Source of the DNA: a virus
Reading direction: 5' to 3' (one strand)
Virus record (IMG/VR): IMGVR_UViG_3300037258_001214
Coordinates: 30,376-94,375 of that record
DNA: 64,000 nucleotides
Shown: positions 30,588-38,147 of the stretch, piece after piece
How the letters are laid out: the number at the start of each line of letters is the position of its first letter
Numbering within the stretch: the first letter of the stretch is position 1
Program-made: the position numbers and the translations under genes
The notes under the pieces: generated by a model
What the model was told of the DNA's origin: nothing
Databases searched by the model: none
What the model saw: only the letters and a program-made list of their open reading frames with translations

Positions 30588-31347
30588 ATGCCCACCCTGG
30601 CGCCGTACAGCAACGCGAGCTCGGACGTCTTCCCGGGCGGCCTGCTTGAGCTGATCGTCCAGTTCGAGTCCAGCATGAACTCGGGCCAGGCGTGCGCGGC
30701 CAGCGGCGTCACGATCGGCATCACCCAGTCTGGCGCCCCCGACTCCGGCCAGGGCACGCCGGTGGCCACGACCTCAGCCGGGATCGTCACGCTGGGGATG
30801 GGCCTGTACCAGTACACCTGGCCCGTCCCCGAGAGCACCATGCCGGGCACCTACCTGGTGACGTGGACCGGGGTCCGGGCCAGCGACAGCGAGACGGTCA
30901 CGTACTCCCAGGCCGCGACGGTCGCGGCCAACCCGGAGGCCGTCCCGCTGCCCGGCCTGTATGCCAGCGTGGCGCAGTACCGGGCCTGGTCCGGTGACCA
31001 GTGGACCCCGGCGCAGCTGGTCCAGGTGAAACTGCAGCGGGCCACCGAGGACATCGACGTGGCCCTGGTCGCCGCGGTGTACCGCACCGACGCGGACGGC
31101 ATGCCCTTGGACGCGATGCTGGCCAATGTCCTGGTCCGGGCCACCTCGGCGCAGGTGCAGTACCTGCTGGCGGTCAACGACGACAGCGGCATCAAGCGCG
31201 AGTTCGCCAGCACCAGCGTGGGCGGCGTGTCGGCCACCCGGTCGGCGCGGATGCAGGGCGGCGCGCTGCCGCCGCTGGCCCCGCGCGCCCTCTCGATCCT
31301 CCGCGTCGCCGGCGTCCTGCCAGCTGCGCCTCTCATTTCCTGGTTAG
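30588..31347 (+). CDS. Head-tail connector-like protein, 3' end probably frameshifted
   Basis: An about 253-residue protein: an Ig-like N-terminal domain ('GGLLELIVQFESS...YQYTWPVPESTMPGTYLVTWTG') and a helical C-terminal domain ('YASVAQYRAWSGDQWTPAQLVQVKLQRATEDIDVAL') like gp6-type adaptors. The natural end seems to be 'LPAAPLISW', where TGGTTAGG would read TGG TAG with one T fewer. As given, the frame continues 280 codons to 32189 across two well-supported genes with Arg/His-rich nonsense-like sequence. The end here is set at the TAG at 31345-31347. Confidence 0.65.
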
Positions 31348-31359
31348 GAGCAGCAAGCA

Positions 31360-31989
31360 ATGTTCACCATCCCCTCGAACGCGAGCCCGGCATCCCCGGT
31401 GACCTACGAGTGGCTCCAGGACCTCATGGAGTCCCAGGCGCAGGAAGCCGTCGCCATCGCCGCGATCGCGGGAGGCTTCCCGGGCCCAGGCGCCAGCGGC
31501 TACCTCGGCTGGTCGGCCCCGGTGTGGCACGCGACCTCCACCGCGGCGCTGACGTCCACCGACATCTACGTGATCGCCGTCTACGTGCCGGTGGCCGGGA
31601 CCGCGACCTTCGTGGACGTGGACGCCACCACCGCGGGCACCGTCACCGTCGCCGACACCGGCCTTTACACCCTGGCCGGGACGAAGCTGGCATCCGCGGC
31701 GACCGCGCAGCTGACCACGAACTCCGCGGCGTGGGGCGCCGGGATCAACACGTGGCAGTACGTCACCCCGGTCGCCCTGGCCGCGGGCGTCTACTACGCG
31801 ACGATCGAGACCACCAGCTCGGGTGCGCCGTCGCTGGCGGCCAGCCCGGCGAGCCCGGTGATCAACTTCAACCTGCCGTCCAACGTCTACAACTACGCGA
31901 CGGACAGCACCGGCACCATCCCGTCCTCGATCACCCCGTCCGGCCTGACCGGCGTGGTGACCGCGCAGCCGTGGGTCGGCATCCGCTAA
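31360..31989 (+). CDS. Hypothetical virion protein (BppU/Ig-like beta-rich)
   Basis: A 209-residue Ala/Thr/Ser-rich protein: a helical start ('VTYEWLQDLMESQAQEAVAIAAIAGG') then a jelly-roll-like region with 'TDIYVIAVYVPVAGTATFVDVDATTAGTVT' and 'AAGVYYATIETTSSG'. Such domains occur in phage fibres and capsid spikes. AGGAGCA lies before ATG 31360. Precise role unknown. Confidence 0.6.
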   Translation: MFTIPSNASPASPVTYEWLQDLMESQAQEAVAIAAIAGGFPGPGASGYLGWSAPVWHATSTAALTSTDIYVIAVYVPVAGTATFVDVDATTAGTVTVADTGLYTLAGTKLASAATAQLTTNSAAWGAGINTWQYVTPVALAAGVYYATIETTSSGAPSLAASPASPVINFNLPSNVYNYATDSTGTIPSSITPSGLTGVVTAQPWVGIR

Positions 31990-31993
31990 GGCC

Positions 31994-32374
31994 ATGGGAC
32001 GACGGGGACGGCTTGCCAGGACCGCGGCCATCGCCGCCGCGGTCCTCGGCGTGCCGTTCCTGGTCGCCTGGTACGAGCAGGTGCGCCGCTGGGGGGCGGT
32101 CCACACCGGCAGCCTCAACTCGCCCGGCACGCCGCCGAACTACGACTTCTTCAGCGGGTTCGGGTCGATCATCCTGCCTCCGCTGCTGAACGGGCTCGCC
32201 GTCGGGGCCGTGTTCTGGTGGCACCACCAGTGCGGCGTAACCGGGTGCTACTGGTACGCGCGCCGCAAGACCGCAGCGGGAGAGCCGGCCTGCTGGCGGC
32301 ACCACCCCGAGCACAGGCGGACGGCCGCTGACCTGCACGCGGCACACCATGAGGCACGAGGGGGACCGAGGTGA
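31994..32374 (+). CDS. Small membrane protein with Cys/His C-terminus
   Basis: A 126-residue protein with two hydrophobic segments (residues about 8-27 and 58-76) and 'CGVTGCYWYARRKTAAGEPACWRHHPEHRRTAADLHAAHHE' (parts), a likely metal-binding tail. This type of small membrane protein is frequent in actinophage head regions. Overlaps the next gene by GTGA. Confidence 0.6.
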   Translation: MGRRGRLARTAAIAAAVLGVPFLVAWYEQVRRWGAVHTGSLNSPGTPPNYDFFSGFGSIILPPLLNGLAVGAVFWWHHQCGVTGCYWYARRKTAAGEPACWRHHPEHRRTAADLHAAHHEARGGPR

Positions 32375-32709
32375 ATCCGGAGTGGGTGGCCGCGCTCGTC
32401 GCCCTGGTCGTCGCCGTCGCCGCCGGCCTCGGCTGGGCAGTGCGGTGGGCCTGGCGGGTCCTGCGGCGCGTCGTTCACTTCCTCGATGACTACTCGGGCC
32501 AGCCTGCCCGTGACGGCCTGGCCGCCCGCCCGGGCCTCATGGCCAGGCTCGGCGGCGTCGAGGAACTGCTGGCCAAGGTCGTGGCGGAGACGACGCCGAA
32601 CGGGGGCGGGTCGATGCGGGATGAGGTGGCCCGGACCGCGCGGGACGTCGCCGACATCAAGTCCGAGCAGGCGAAGGTACGCGAGAAGCTCGAAAGGACG
32701 AGCCAGTGA
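32371..32709 (+). CDS. Single-pass membrane protein with coiled coil
   Basis: A 112-residue protein: N-terminal TM helix ('VAALVALVVAVAAGLGWAVRWAW'), then a helical region ('MRDEVARTARDVADIKSEQAKVREKLERT'). The layout resembles phage membrane proteins near lysis genes; here it lies in the head region. GTG start and GTGA overlap with the next gene. Confidence 0.6.
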   Translation: MNPEWVAALVALVVAVAAGLGWAVRWAWRVLRRVVHFLDDYSGQPARDGLAARPGLMARLGGVEELLAKVVAETTPNGGGSMRDEVARTARDVADIKSEQAKVREKLERTSQ

Positions 32710-33032
32710 AAAGACCCACCCCGATGCAGGTCACGGGCAGCTTTATCGCGCTCTCGCTGGTAGTGGGCGGCGGTAGCCTCTGGTCGGGCTATGTCGAGGC
32801 GCACTCGCAGGCCCGGTCGCAGGCTCACGCGGTGCTCGTCATCGAGCAGCGCGAGCAGGCCGCGCAAAAGGCAGCGGGCGTCGTGCTCGGTGACAAGCTG
32901 TGCTCGACGTTCGACACGCTCTCGGCGCTCAAGCCACCTGCGGGTAACCCGAAGGCGAACCCGAGCAGGGCGTACGAGCAAGAGCTGCATGCCGCGCTCG
33001 ACCAGCTCGGCACCGACCTGGGCTGCAGGTAG
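32706..33032 (+). CDS. Membrane-anchored / secreted small protein
   Basis: A 108-residue protein with an N-terminal hydrophobic anchor ('VTGSFIALSLVVGGGSLWSGYV'), a polar helix ('AHAVLVIEQREQAAQKAAGVV') and two cysteines (C in 'DKLCSTF' and in the terminal 'LGCR'), possibly forming a disulfide outside the membrane. Spanin-like or superinfection-exclusion roles are possible but unproven. Confidence 0.55.
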   Translation: MKRPTPMQVTGSFIALSLVVGGGSLWSGYVEAHSQARSQAHAVLVIEQREQAAQKAAGVVLGDKLCSTFDTLSALKPPAGNPKANPSRAYEQELHAALDQLGTDLGCR

Positions 33033-33038
33033 GCCACG

Positions 33039-33386
33039 GTGGGCGCGGAGACGGCCAATACCTCGGTGACGATCTACCGCGGCACCACGTCCAACCAGTT
33101 CGGCGACCAGGTCGACAGCAACGTCCCGTACATCACCGGCCTCCCCGCGACCCTGATCGAGACCGGCAAGAACACCCAGGATCCGAGCACCCCGACACCC
33201 CGGACGATCCGCGCGATCTACTGCAACGTCCCCGAGTGGGCCGGGGTGCTCAACACTGACCGGATCATGGACGAGCGCACCGGGGATGTCTTCATCGTCA
33301 TCAGCGTGACCAAGCCGCCGACGATCATCGGGGCGCCGGTCGACACGGTCCTGCAACTGAAGCGGATCAGTGCGAACGCGGCCTAG
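33039..33386 (+). CDS. Head-closure / stopper-like protein
   Basis: A 115-residue beta-rich protein: 'NTSVTIYRGTTSNQFGDQVDSNVPYITGLPATLIETG' and 'DRIMDERTGDVFIVISVTKPPTIIG..VDTVLQLKRI' (parts). The late 'DRI.DE.TGD.Y.V..V' pattern is that of head-closure (Gp16/HCP-like) proteins that plug the portal after packaging. GTG 33039. Assignment by motif and position. Confidence 0.65.
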   Translation: MGAETANTSVTIYRGTTSNQFGDQVDSNVPYITGLPATLIETGKNTQDPSTPTPRTIRAIYCNVPEWAGVLNTDRIMDERTGDVFIVISVTKPPTIIGAPVDTVLQLKRISANAA

Positions 33387-33395
33387 GCTGCGGCC

Positions 33396-33557
33396 ATGAA
33401 GCGGGCATGCGCCGATGGCGACGAGCAGGACGCCTTCACCGGCTGGCGGCACGTGATGTCCTGGCAGCGCGGCGAGCTGCGGAAGATCAAGCGCCGGGCG
33501 GGCAAGCGGGAGCGGCGCGTGGCCAGGGCTGCTATCGAGCGGGGGCGTGGCGGGTGA
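33396..33557 (+). CDS. Very small basic protein
   Basis: A 53-residue frame 'MKRACADGDEQDAFTGWR', then a Lys/Arg-rich helix ('GELRKIKRRAGKRERRVAR'). It lies exactly between two genes and overlaps the next start by GTGA, which supports it despite its size. Similar 'ED.FTGWRHVLCWQRGE.KKIKR' peptides occur in actinophages as I recall. Confidence 0.55.
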   Translation: MKRACADGDEQDAFTGWRHVMSWQRGELRKIKRRAGKRERRVARAAIERGRGG

Positions 33558-34939
33558 CCACGCCCCAGCAGCCTCCGCCCTCAGCCGGTGACGAGCGGGA
33601 GGACACCGCGGCCGAGGCGGGTATCGCCGCCGCCGCCGTCATGGCCGCCGCTGAGGTCACCATCCTCGTGGCCATGGCCGCCGCCATCACCTCAGTCGTC
33701 GCGGGCTCCCTCGGCGTGCAGATGGCCAAGCGGAAGGTCATGCGGGCCGTCGCGGCCGCGCTCGGGGCGGCGTCGGCGAAGATCCGGCAGGTCCACGCGA
33801 CGGCCGCGCAGGACGCCACGGCGGCCGGGGCCCGCGCGGCCGCGTCCGGCGGGCCGGGAGAAGCGGGCGGCGAGGCCGGCGGGCAGCCAGCGGGCAGCCG
33901 CGCGGCACAGGAGCAGGCAGCAGCGGCGACCCAGCCGGGCGCTGGCCCGGGCCGGGCGGAGGCGCCGAAGCGGGTCACCCAGCACAAGGGCCACGGCGCC
34001 GCCCCTCCGCTGCCCGGTGCACCCGGCCAGATCGACAAGGCCGTCCTGAACGCGCAGCGGGACGCCGGGCAGGCGTTCGACGCCGCGATGTTCGCCGCGC
34101 TCGGCGGGAAAGGCTCACCGCTGCCCCCGTCGAACCCGTACCGGGATGCTGTGGACAAGGCCATGCGCAGGCTCACCGGCATCGGGGCGGACGTCAAAGA
34201 CCTCACCGGCGCCGAGCGGGCCGCGCAGTCCCTGTCCAGGCTCAAGGCGTCCCAGGTGGTGCTGGACGACCTGGCCAGCCAGGGCCTGACCGGGTTCACG
34301 GACTCGCGGGGCCGGCGCTGGTCGCTGGACGCCTACGCGGAGATGGCCACCAGGACGGCGGCGTCACGGCTGCACCTGTCCACGCAGCTCGGCATGATGG
34401 CCGAGGCGGGGAACGACCTGGTGATCGTGGACAACCCGAGCAAGGCCGCCCCGTGCCCGCTGTGCCGCCCCTACGAAGGCAAGGTGCTCTCGCTGTCCGG
34501 CAAGACGACGGGCGCCAGCACGATCACCGACGCCAGCGGAGTCGAGCGCACCGAGCAGGTCATGACCTCGCTGGCCGATGCCGTCGCCCACGGCCTGCTC
34601 CACCCGAACTGCCGCCACTCGCTGATCCCGTGGACCGAAGGCGCGGGCGCCGTGGCCACGGCAGGCGGAAAGGAACGCGGCTACGTCGAGCACAACCAGC
34701 CGATCTCGGAGCCCCTGCCGATCGGGACGCCCGGGCAGTACGAGGACGAGCAGAAGCTGCGCGGACACGAGCGGAACGTCCGGGCCGCGTCGATGCGTCT
34801 CGCTGCCGCTGTCACCCCGCAGGCCAAGGTCCAGGCCAGGGCGCGTCTCACGCACGCCAGGGCGGGGCTGGAGGCTCACGTGAAGGCCACGGGAGCACTG
34901 CGGCAGCCCCGCCGCGAGAAAGCCGGCGTGGCGCGCTAG
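33554..34939 (+). CDS. Minor capsid protein 2-like (phage_min_cap2 / head morphogenesis)
   Basis: A 461-residue protein. An Ala-rich helical N-terminus with a possible hydrophobic helix (about 25-60) and a Gly/Ala/Pro-rich region (about 110-170) are followed by the conserved core: 'GFTDSRGRRWSLDAYAEMATRTAASRLHL', 'NDLVIVDNPSKAAPCPLC..YEGKVLSLSG' and 'HGLLHPNCRHSLIPWTEG'. The CPLC...HPNCRH motifs are diagnostic for the minor-head family and may bind metal. It probably acts in portal-proximal assembly. GTG start overlaps the upstream gene. Confidence 0.85.
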   Translation: MTTPQQPPPSAGDEREDTAAEAGIAAAAVMAAAEVTILVAMAAAITSVVAGSLGVQMAKRKVMRAVAAALGAASAKIRQVHATAAQDATAAGARAAASGGPGEAGGEAGGQPAGSRAAQEQAAAATQPGAGPGRAEAPKRVTQHKGHGAAPPLPGAPGQIDKAVLNAQRDAGQAFDAAMFAALGGKGSPLPPSNPYRDAVDKAMRRLTGIGADVKDLTGAERAAQSLSRLKASQVVLDDLASQGLTGFTDSRGRRWSLDAYAEMATRTAASRLHLSTQLGMMAEAGNDLVIVDNPSKAAPCPLCRPYEGKVLSLSGKTTGASTITDASGVERTEQVMTSLADAVAHGLLHPNCRHSLIPWTEGAGAVATAGGKERGYVEHNQPISEPLPIGTPGQYEDEQKLRGHERNVRAASMRLAAAVTPQAKVQARARLTHARAGLEAHVKATGALRQPRREKAGVAR

Positions 34940-35217
34940 CGGTACGAGGTGACCGTCTTCCGCTTCCTCTTGCCGCTGAGGTAGATGGGCGTCCACAGGC
35001 CGCAGGTGCAGATGATCATCGTCCAGTGGAAGATCTCGACGCCGAACGACATCCGGTTCCTGGAGACCGCGCGCCTCGGCTGCTGCGGCGGCTGATACTG
35101 AGGCTGGGGAGCGTACTGGGGTGGCGGCGGATATTGCTGCTGGTACGGGTACTGCTGGGGCTGGCCCTGGTACTGGGGCTGGTTCGGTCTTGGCTGTCGC
35201 GGATCCTGAGGCATCAT
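34936..35217 (-). CDS. Pro/Gln-rich small membrane protein
   Basis: A 93-residue protein: the first half is a Pro/Gln/Tyr low-complexity region ('PQYQGQPQQYPYQQQYPPPP'), and the second half is a hydrophobic helix ('FGVEIFHWTMIICTCGLWTPIYL') with a Lys/Arg-rich tail. This is a common actinobacterial small membrane protein design. SD AAGGGGAG before ATG 35217. It converges with the minor capsid gene (4-bp overlap), forming the left edge of a leftward island. Confidence 0.65.
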   Translation of the reverse strand: MMPQDPRQPRPNQPQYQGQPQQYPYQQQYPPPPQYAPQPQYQPPQQPRRAVSRNRMSFGVEIFHWTMIICTCGLWTPIYLSGKRKRKTVTSYR

Positions 35218-35303
35218 TGCCGTTACTCCCCTTCCGGCTGGGAATTGACAGGGAGTAGACGCGCAAATGCGGCTCAAGGATGGCAAAGATCAGGTTGTGC
35301 GCC

Positions 35304-35410
35304 GGCCGTCACCGGTTCCCGATACGCCCGGGCCGCACGATTTGAACGGCAGCCCCCTCCGGCAAGGCCAGCCGAGGCGCTCGCGGTCGGTTCCGCAGCC
35401 GGTGACGGCC
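35304..35410. repeat. 107-bp structure closed by a perfect 12-bp inverted repeat
   Basis: GGCCGTCACCGG (35304-35315) and its exact complement CCGGTGACGGCC (35399-35410) bracket 83 bp containing further short stems. It lies in the gene-free interval 35218-35423 between two leftward genes. It could be a terminator for the upstream gene or a structured RNA; no tRNA fold could be made from it. Confidence 0.45.
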
Positions 35411-35423
35411 GCACAGTTAAAGG

Positions 35424-35861
35424 CTAGCGCCCGGCCTGCTCGGCGTGCGCCTTGATGTCGGCCAGGAACTCCCGGACCGTCATCCGGCGCCATCCGGCAG
35501 TGATAAAGCCCTTCGGCAGGCCGGCGCTCCAGTCGGCACACTCATGGTCGCCCTTATTGCAGCACAGGGGATCTTGGGGGAAGAGTAGCGGCCAGTCCAG
35601 GAACGGGGTCAGGTCAGCAGCGAGCGGCTCGACATGCTTGCCGGTCACGGTGTCAGCCTCAGGGATCGCCTCGGTGCGGCGGTAGGCGGCAAGATACAGG
35701 CCGCCAGCGGTGCTATCGGGGATCTGCTGGTAGAGGTCGCGCACCATCGGACCGTCGTCCGGGATGCGGTGCATCACAATGGTGATGCCGGGCAGCGGGG
35801 CGTCCTGGTCGATGACCTTCTGGTGGTGCGGTCCGCCGACCAGCATCACCCGGACGCTCAC
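35424..35861 (-). CDS. Hypothetical protein
   Basis: A 145-residue protein: 'VRVMLVGGPHHQKVIDQDAPLPGITIVMHRIPDDGPMV' at the start suggests a beta-alpha-beta fold; 'DPLCCNKGDHECADWSAGLPKGF' and 'WRRMTVREFLADIKAHAEQA' follow. Not recognised. GTG 35861 overlaps the DUF6221 stop (GTGA), so it is co-transcribed in the leftward island. Confidence 0.6.
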   Translation of the reverse strand: MSVRVMLVGGPHHQKVIDQDAPLPGITIVMHRIPDDGPMVRDLYQQIPDSTAGGLYLAAYRRTEAIPEADTVTGKHVEPLAADLTPFLDWPLLFPQDPLCCNKGDHECADWSAGLPKGFITAGWRRMTVREFLADIKAHAEQAGR

Positions 35862-36205
35862 GGCTTCCACTCCTGGTCGTAGTCCGGGTGATCGGCCCAC
35901 CGGACGAGCAGGTCCCGGAATTCCGGGCACGGCCACGCCATCCTCTGCCACTCCTCGGGATAGGCCAGGCGCTCCTCAAGGCACCACGAGCAGGTGCCGT
36001 CGGGCTTGGGCTGGTGCCGTTCCAGGATGCGCCGCCCGGCCTCGACCTCGCGGAGCACGCGGCGTGCGATCGCCTGCGCTGCCGACCCGTCGGTGAAGAT
36101 CCGGATCAGCGCACCCATGCCCGTGGCGCCCTCGGTGACAAGGCTCTTGGCCGACTGCTCGTCCTCGTCCAGCCGGGCGGTCGCGAACGCTACTGGGTCG
36201 CTCAC
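35858..36205 (-). CDS. DUF6221-family protein
   Basis: A 115-residue protein with the recognisable DUF6221 pattern: 'VAFATARLDEDEQSAK' at the N-terminus, 'RRVLREVEAGRRILERH', a 'CSWC' pair and the ending 'RWADHPDYDQEWKP'. The family is widespread in actinomycetes and their phages but has no known function. Start GTG 36205 overlaps the previous stop. Confidence 0.8.
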   Translation of the reverse strand: MSDPVAFATARLDEDEQSAKSLVTEGATGMGALIRIFTDGSAAQAIARRVLREVEAGRRILERHQPKPDGTCSWCLEERLAYPEEWQRMAWPCPEFRDLLVRWADHPDYDQEWKP

Positions 36206-36501
36206 GGCGTCACGCTCCCGACATCGGGAAGGTGCTGCCCGAGGGTGACCACCAGCCGGCCGTTCTCCTCGGAGACCGTGGCACCCATCGCGGTGAATAG
36301 CTCGGCCTCGTGTCCCTGATCTGGGATGATGCCGGGTTCGTTGCAGTGCCCGCAGGTTACCCAGTGGCCATGCTCTGGCTTGCGGACGCTTCGCTCGCAG
36401 GCGCAGGTCGGGCAGTGGGGCTGTTCCCACCATGGCGGCGACACGTGGCGCGTGTAGCACATGCGGCCCGCGCTTTGCGGGTGAAAGACCATCACCTGCA
36501 T
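36202..36501 (-). CDS. Hypothetical zinc-binding protein
   Basis: A 99-residue protein with 'CPTCACERS' and 'VTCGHCNEPG' (two CxxC pairs, zinc ribbon) and a mixed C-terminus 'LFTAMGATVSEENGRLVVTLG'. Start ATG 36501. Its 3' end carries a partial copy of the repeat found at the ends of the next two genes. Confidence 0.6.
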   Translation of the reverse strand: MQVMVFHPQSAGRMCYTRHVSPPWWEQPHCPTCACERSVRKPEHGHWVTCGHCNEPGIIPDQGHEAELFTAMGATVSEENGRLVVTLGQHLPDVGSVTP

Positions 36502-36503
36502 CG

Positions 36504-36533
36504 CTCACGCTCCCGGTATCGCGGCCATCGGCC
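36504..36533 (-). repeat. 30-bp direct repeat at gene ends, copy 1
   Basis: CTCACGCTCCCGGTATCGCG plus GCCATCGGCCG (plus-strand reading) covers the stop codon and last nine codons of the 36505 gene. It recurs at 36957-36986 with one mismatch. Confidence 0.75.
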
Positions 36534-36954
36534 GGTCGATCCCCTGGACCCGGTAGACCTTGCAGCCCATGAAGTCGCCGACGAAGCCCGGCGGCGACTC
36601 GGAGGGAAGCATGAGCGCCGGGTAGAGGTTCATCGCCCGGATCGCCTCTATCTGCGGTATCAGGCGCATCAGGCGTTCGTTGGGCTCCCGGAAGTCGCCC
36701 TTAGTTCCGCAGGCGGGGCACTCCCAGATGGCCGGGTTCTTGTCCGTGGTGACGATCCGGACGTGGTGCTCGAAGGTCTTGCCCTTGCACAGCGCCAGGC
36801 CGCCCAGAGACGCGAGCATCCCGGCCGTCACCGGGTCGAACTTGGCCATCATCTCCATGTGCTCGGCCCACTTGCCGTGCATGCAGCCGGGCACCTCGCA
36901 GGATGCCGGGTCGTGGGGATCGGTGAACGCGGTCGAGAAGTCTTCGCTGGCCAT
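36505..36954 (-). CDS. Hypothetical protein with zinc pair, C-terminus RPMAAIPGA
   Basis: A 149-residue protein: 'CEVPGCMHGKWAEHMEMMAKFDPV' (CxxxxC..H), 'IWECPACGTKGDFREPNERLMRLIPQIEAIRAMNLYPAL' (parts), ending 'DRPMAAIPGA'. The upstream neighbour ends almost identically, from a shared 30-bp repeat. Function unknown; member of the leftward island. Confidence 0.6.
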   Translation of the reverse strand: MASEDFSTAFTDPHDPASCEVPGCMHGKWAEHMEMMAKFDPVTAGMLASLGGLALCKGKTFEHHVRIVTTDKNPAIWECPACGTKGDFREPNERLMRLIPQIEAIRAMNLYPALMLPSESPPGFVGDFMGCKVYRVQGIDRPMAAIPGA

Positions 36955-36956
36955 GC

Positions 36957-36986
36957 CTCACGCTCCCGGTATCGCGACCATCGGCC
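36957..36986 (-). repeat. 30-bp direct repeat at gene ends, copy 2
   Basis: Second copy, covering the end of the 36958 gene. A shorter related stretch (CGTCACGCTCCCGACATCGG) lies at the end of the 36202 gene near 36209-36228. This suggests cassette-like duplication of gene ends. Confidence 0.75.
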
Positions 36987-37284
36987 GCTCGGCCTCGAAC
37001 TGCAGCGATCTGCCGAGCGCCGCCTTGATCTCCTTGCCCCACATGGCGGAAATCAGCGACGAGGTGAACGAGCCCGGCCGCTCCGGGCGCGGCTGCGGCT
37101 TCCCGTCGCATGCCCGCGCGTGCTCGCGGGCAGTCCGCAGGATGTCCAGCGGCGTATCCCCGTCGACCCAGGTCTCCCAGTCGCACAACCGGTAGGAGTG
37201 GGTCAGCGCCACCCCTCCGTCGTCCCGCTCGGTGCTGACGGCGAACTGGCTGAGCGCTATTCGCTTGCGTGGCATGCCCCGCAT
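36958..37284 (-). CDS. Hypothetical protein, C-terminus RPMVAIPGA
   Basis: A 108-residue protein: 'DDGGVALTHSYRLCDWETWVDGDTPLDILRTAREHARACDGKPQP' (parts) is followed by a short helical part and 'ERPMVAIPGA'. First gene of the leftward island. ATG 37275 is an alternative start; GCTACGAT lies 8 nt upstream of ATG 37284 on this strand, suggesting a near-leaderless transcript. Confidence 0.6.
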   Translation of the reverse strand: MRGMPRKRIALSQFAVSTERDDGGVALTHSYRLCDWETWVDGDTPLDILRTAREHARACDGKPQPRPERPGSFTSSLISAMWGKEIKAALGRSLQFEAERPMVAIPGA

Positions 37285-37379
37285 CGTAGCCCGCGCCTCT
37301 AGTGCACCGGCCGCCCCCGCTTGCTACGATCAGCACGACGCCGAGAGCCGAAAACGCCCGGCATCAGGCAGGAGCCCGC

Positions 37380-37419
37380 CCGCAACGGCCGGGGCCAGCC
37401 GCCAATCGCCCGCAACGGG
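37380..37419 (+). promoter_or_regulatory. Tandem-hairpin leader, site J (before tail-neck genes)
   Basis: CCG-CAA-CGG (37380-37388, weak 3-bp stem), 20 nt, then CCCG-CAA-CGGG (37409-37419), 33 nt before ATG 37453. A GCTACGAT promoter-like motif (37323-37330) lies upstream, and its mirror at 37282-37289 faces the leftward island. Confidence 0.6.
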
Positions 37420-37452
37420 GAGCATCACCACTGCTACCCCGGAAGACGGGCC

Positions 37453-37773
37453 ATGCGGATCGAGTTCGACCCTGACGCGTACGCGCACATCGCCGAGGCG
37501 GTAGACGCGTTCTTCCTTGACGTGCTCGGTCCCGCGATCCGCGACGATGCCCGCCGCTTCTGCCCGAAGCGCTCCGGTGACCTCGCCGACAGCCTCGAAC
37601 GGCACCTCGAAGAGCACACCCTCATCGTGTCGGCCACGGGCTCCGAGAAGCGCGAGTACGCCGCCTACGTCGAGCTAGGCCACCGCATCGTGGCCTGGGG
37701 CCACGAAACCGGCCACGTCCAGCCGCCTTCGCCGTTCTTGCGGCCGGCGCTCTACCAGCAGAGGAGCGCCTGA
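37453..37773 (+). CDS. HK97 gp10-like head-tail connector
   Basis: A 106-residue protein: 'AFFLDVLGPAIRDDARRFCPKRSGDLADSLERHLEEHTLIVSATG' and 'YAAYVELGHRIVAWG...QPPSPFLRPAL' (parts). The 'P..TGdL..S' to 'Ya.yvE.Gt......pfl.pAl' pattern is that of HK97 gp10 / phi-ETA gp-like connectors. Shares one base with the next start. Confidence 0.8.
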   Translation: MRIEFDPDAYAHIAEAVDAFFLDVLGPAIRDDARRFCPKRSGDLADSLERHLEEHTLIVSATGSEKREYAAYVELGHRIVAWGHETGHVQPPSPFLRPALYQQRSA

Positions 37774-38147
37774 TGGCCGTCTTCAGCATCCACGACCGCG
37801 TGACCGGCTGGGTTGATGACCAGCTCGCCCAGGAGGACCCGCTCGACGCCGATGAGTGGGGACGCCACCTCACCATGGCGGCCATGCAGACCCCCAAGGG
37901 CGACGCCATCGTGTGGATTCTCCTCGTCACGATGCGCGGCCCCTACCTCGGCCAGGACCCGATCGGCTCCACCAGCAAGTTCCAGGCGAACGTCCCGCCG
38001 GAGACCGCCGTCCGCGCCGCCGTCACGCGCGCCGTGGAGAACCTGCGGAAAGCCTTCGAGATCAAGAAGCGCGAGGGCTTCACGCCGGGCAACGGCCACA
38101 ACCAGGCTGGGCTCCCGCCGGGCCTGATGGGGCGGAAGCTCGGGTGA
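37773..38147 (+). CDS. Hypothetical neck/tail protein
   Basis: A 124-residue protein: 'DAIVWILLVTMRGPYLGQDPIGSTSKFQANVPPETAVRAAVTRAVENLRKAFE' (parts), a beta strand plus helix. Located between the gp10-like and tail terminator-like genes. Not firmly assigned; overlaps the next gene by GTGA. Confidence 0.6.
   Translation: MAVFSIHDRVTGWVDDQLAQEDPLDADEWGRHLTMAAMQTPKGDAIVWILLVTMRGPYLGQDPIGSTSKFQANVPPETAVRAAVTRAVENLRKAFEIKKREGFTPGNGHNQAGLPPGLMGRKLG

Noticed and set aside
35330-35400. tRNA-like GTTCAAATC stretch (minus strand)
   Set aside because: T-arm and acceptor pairs do not form and no anticodon arm could be drawn.
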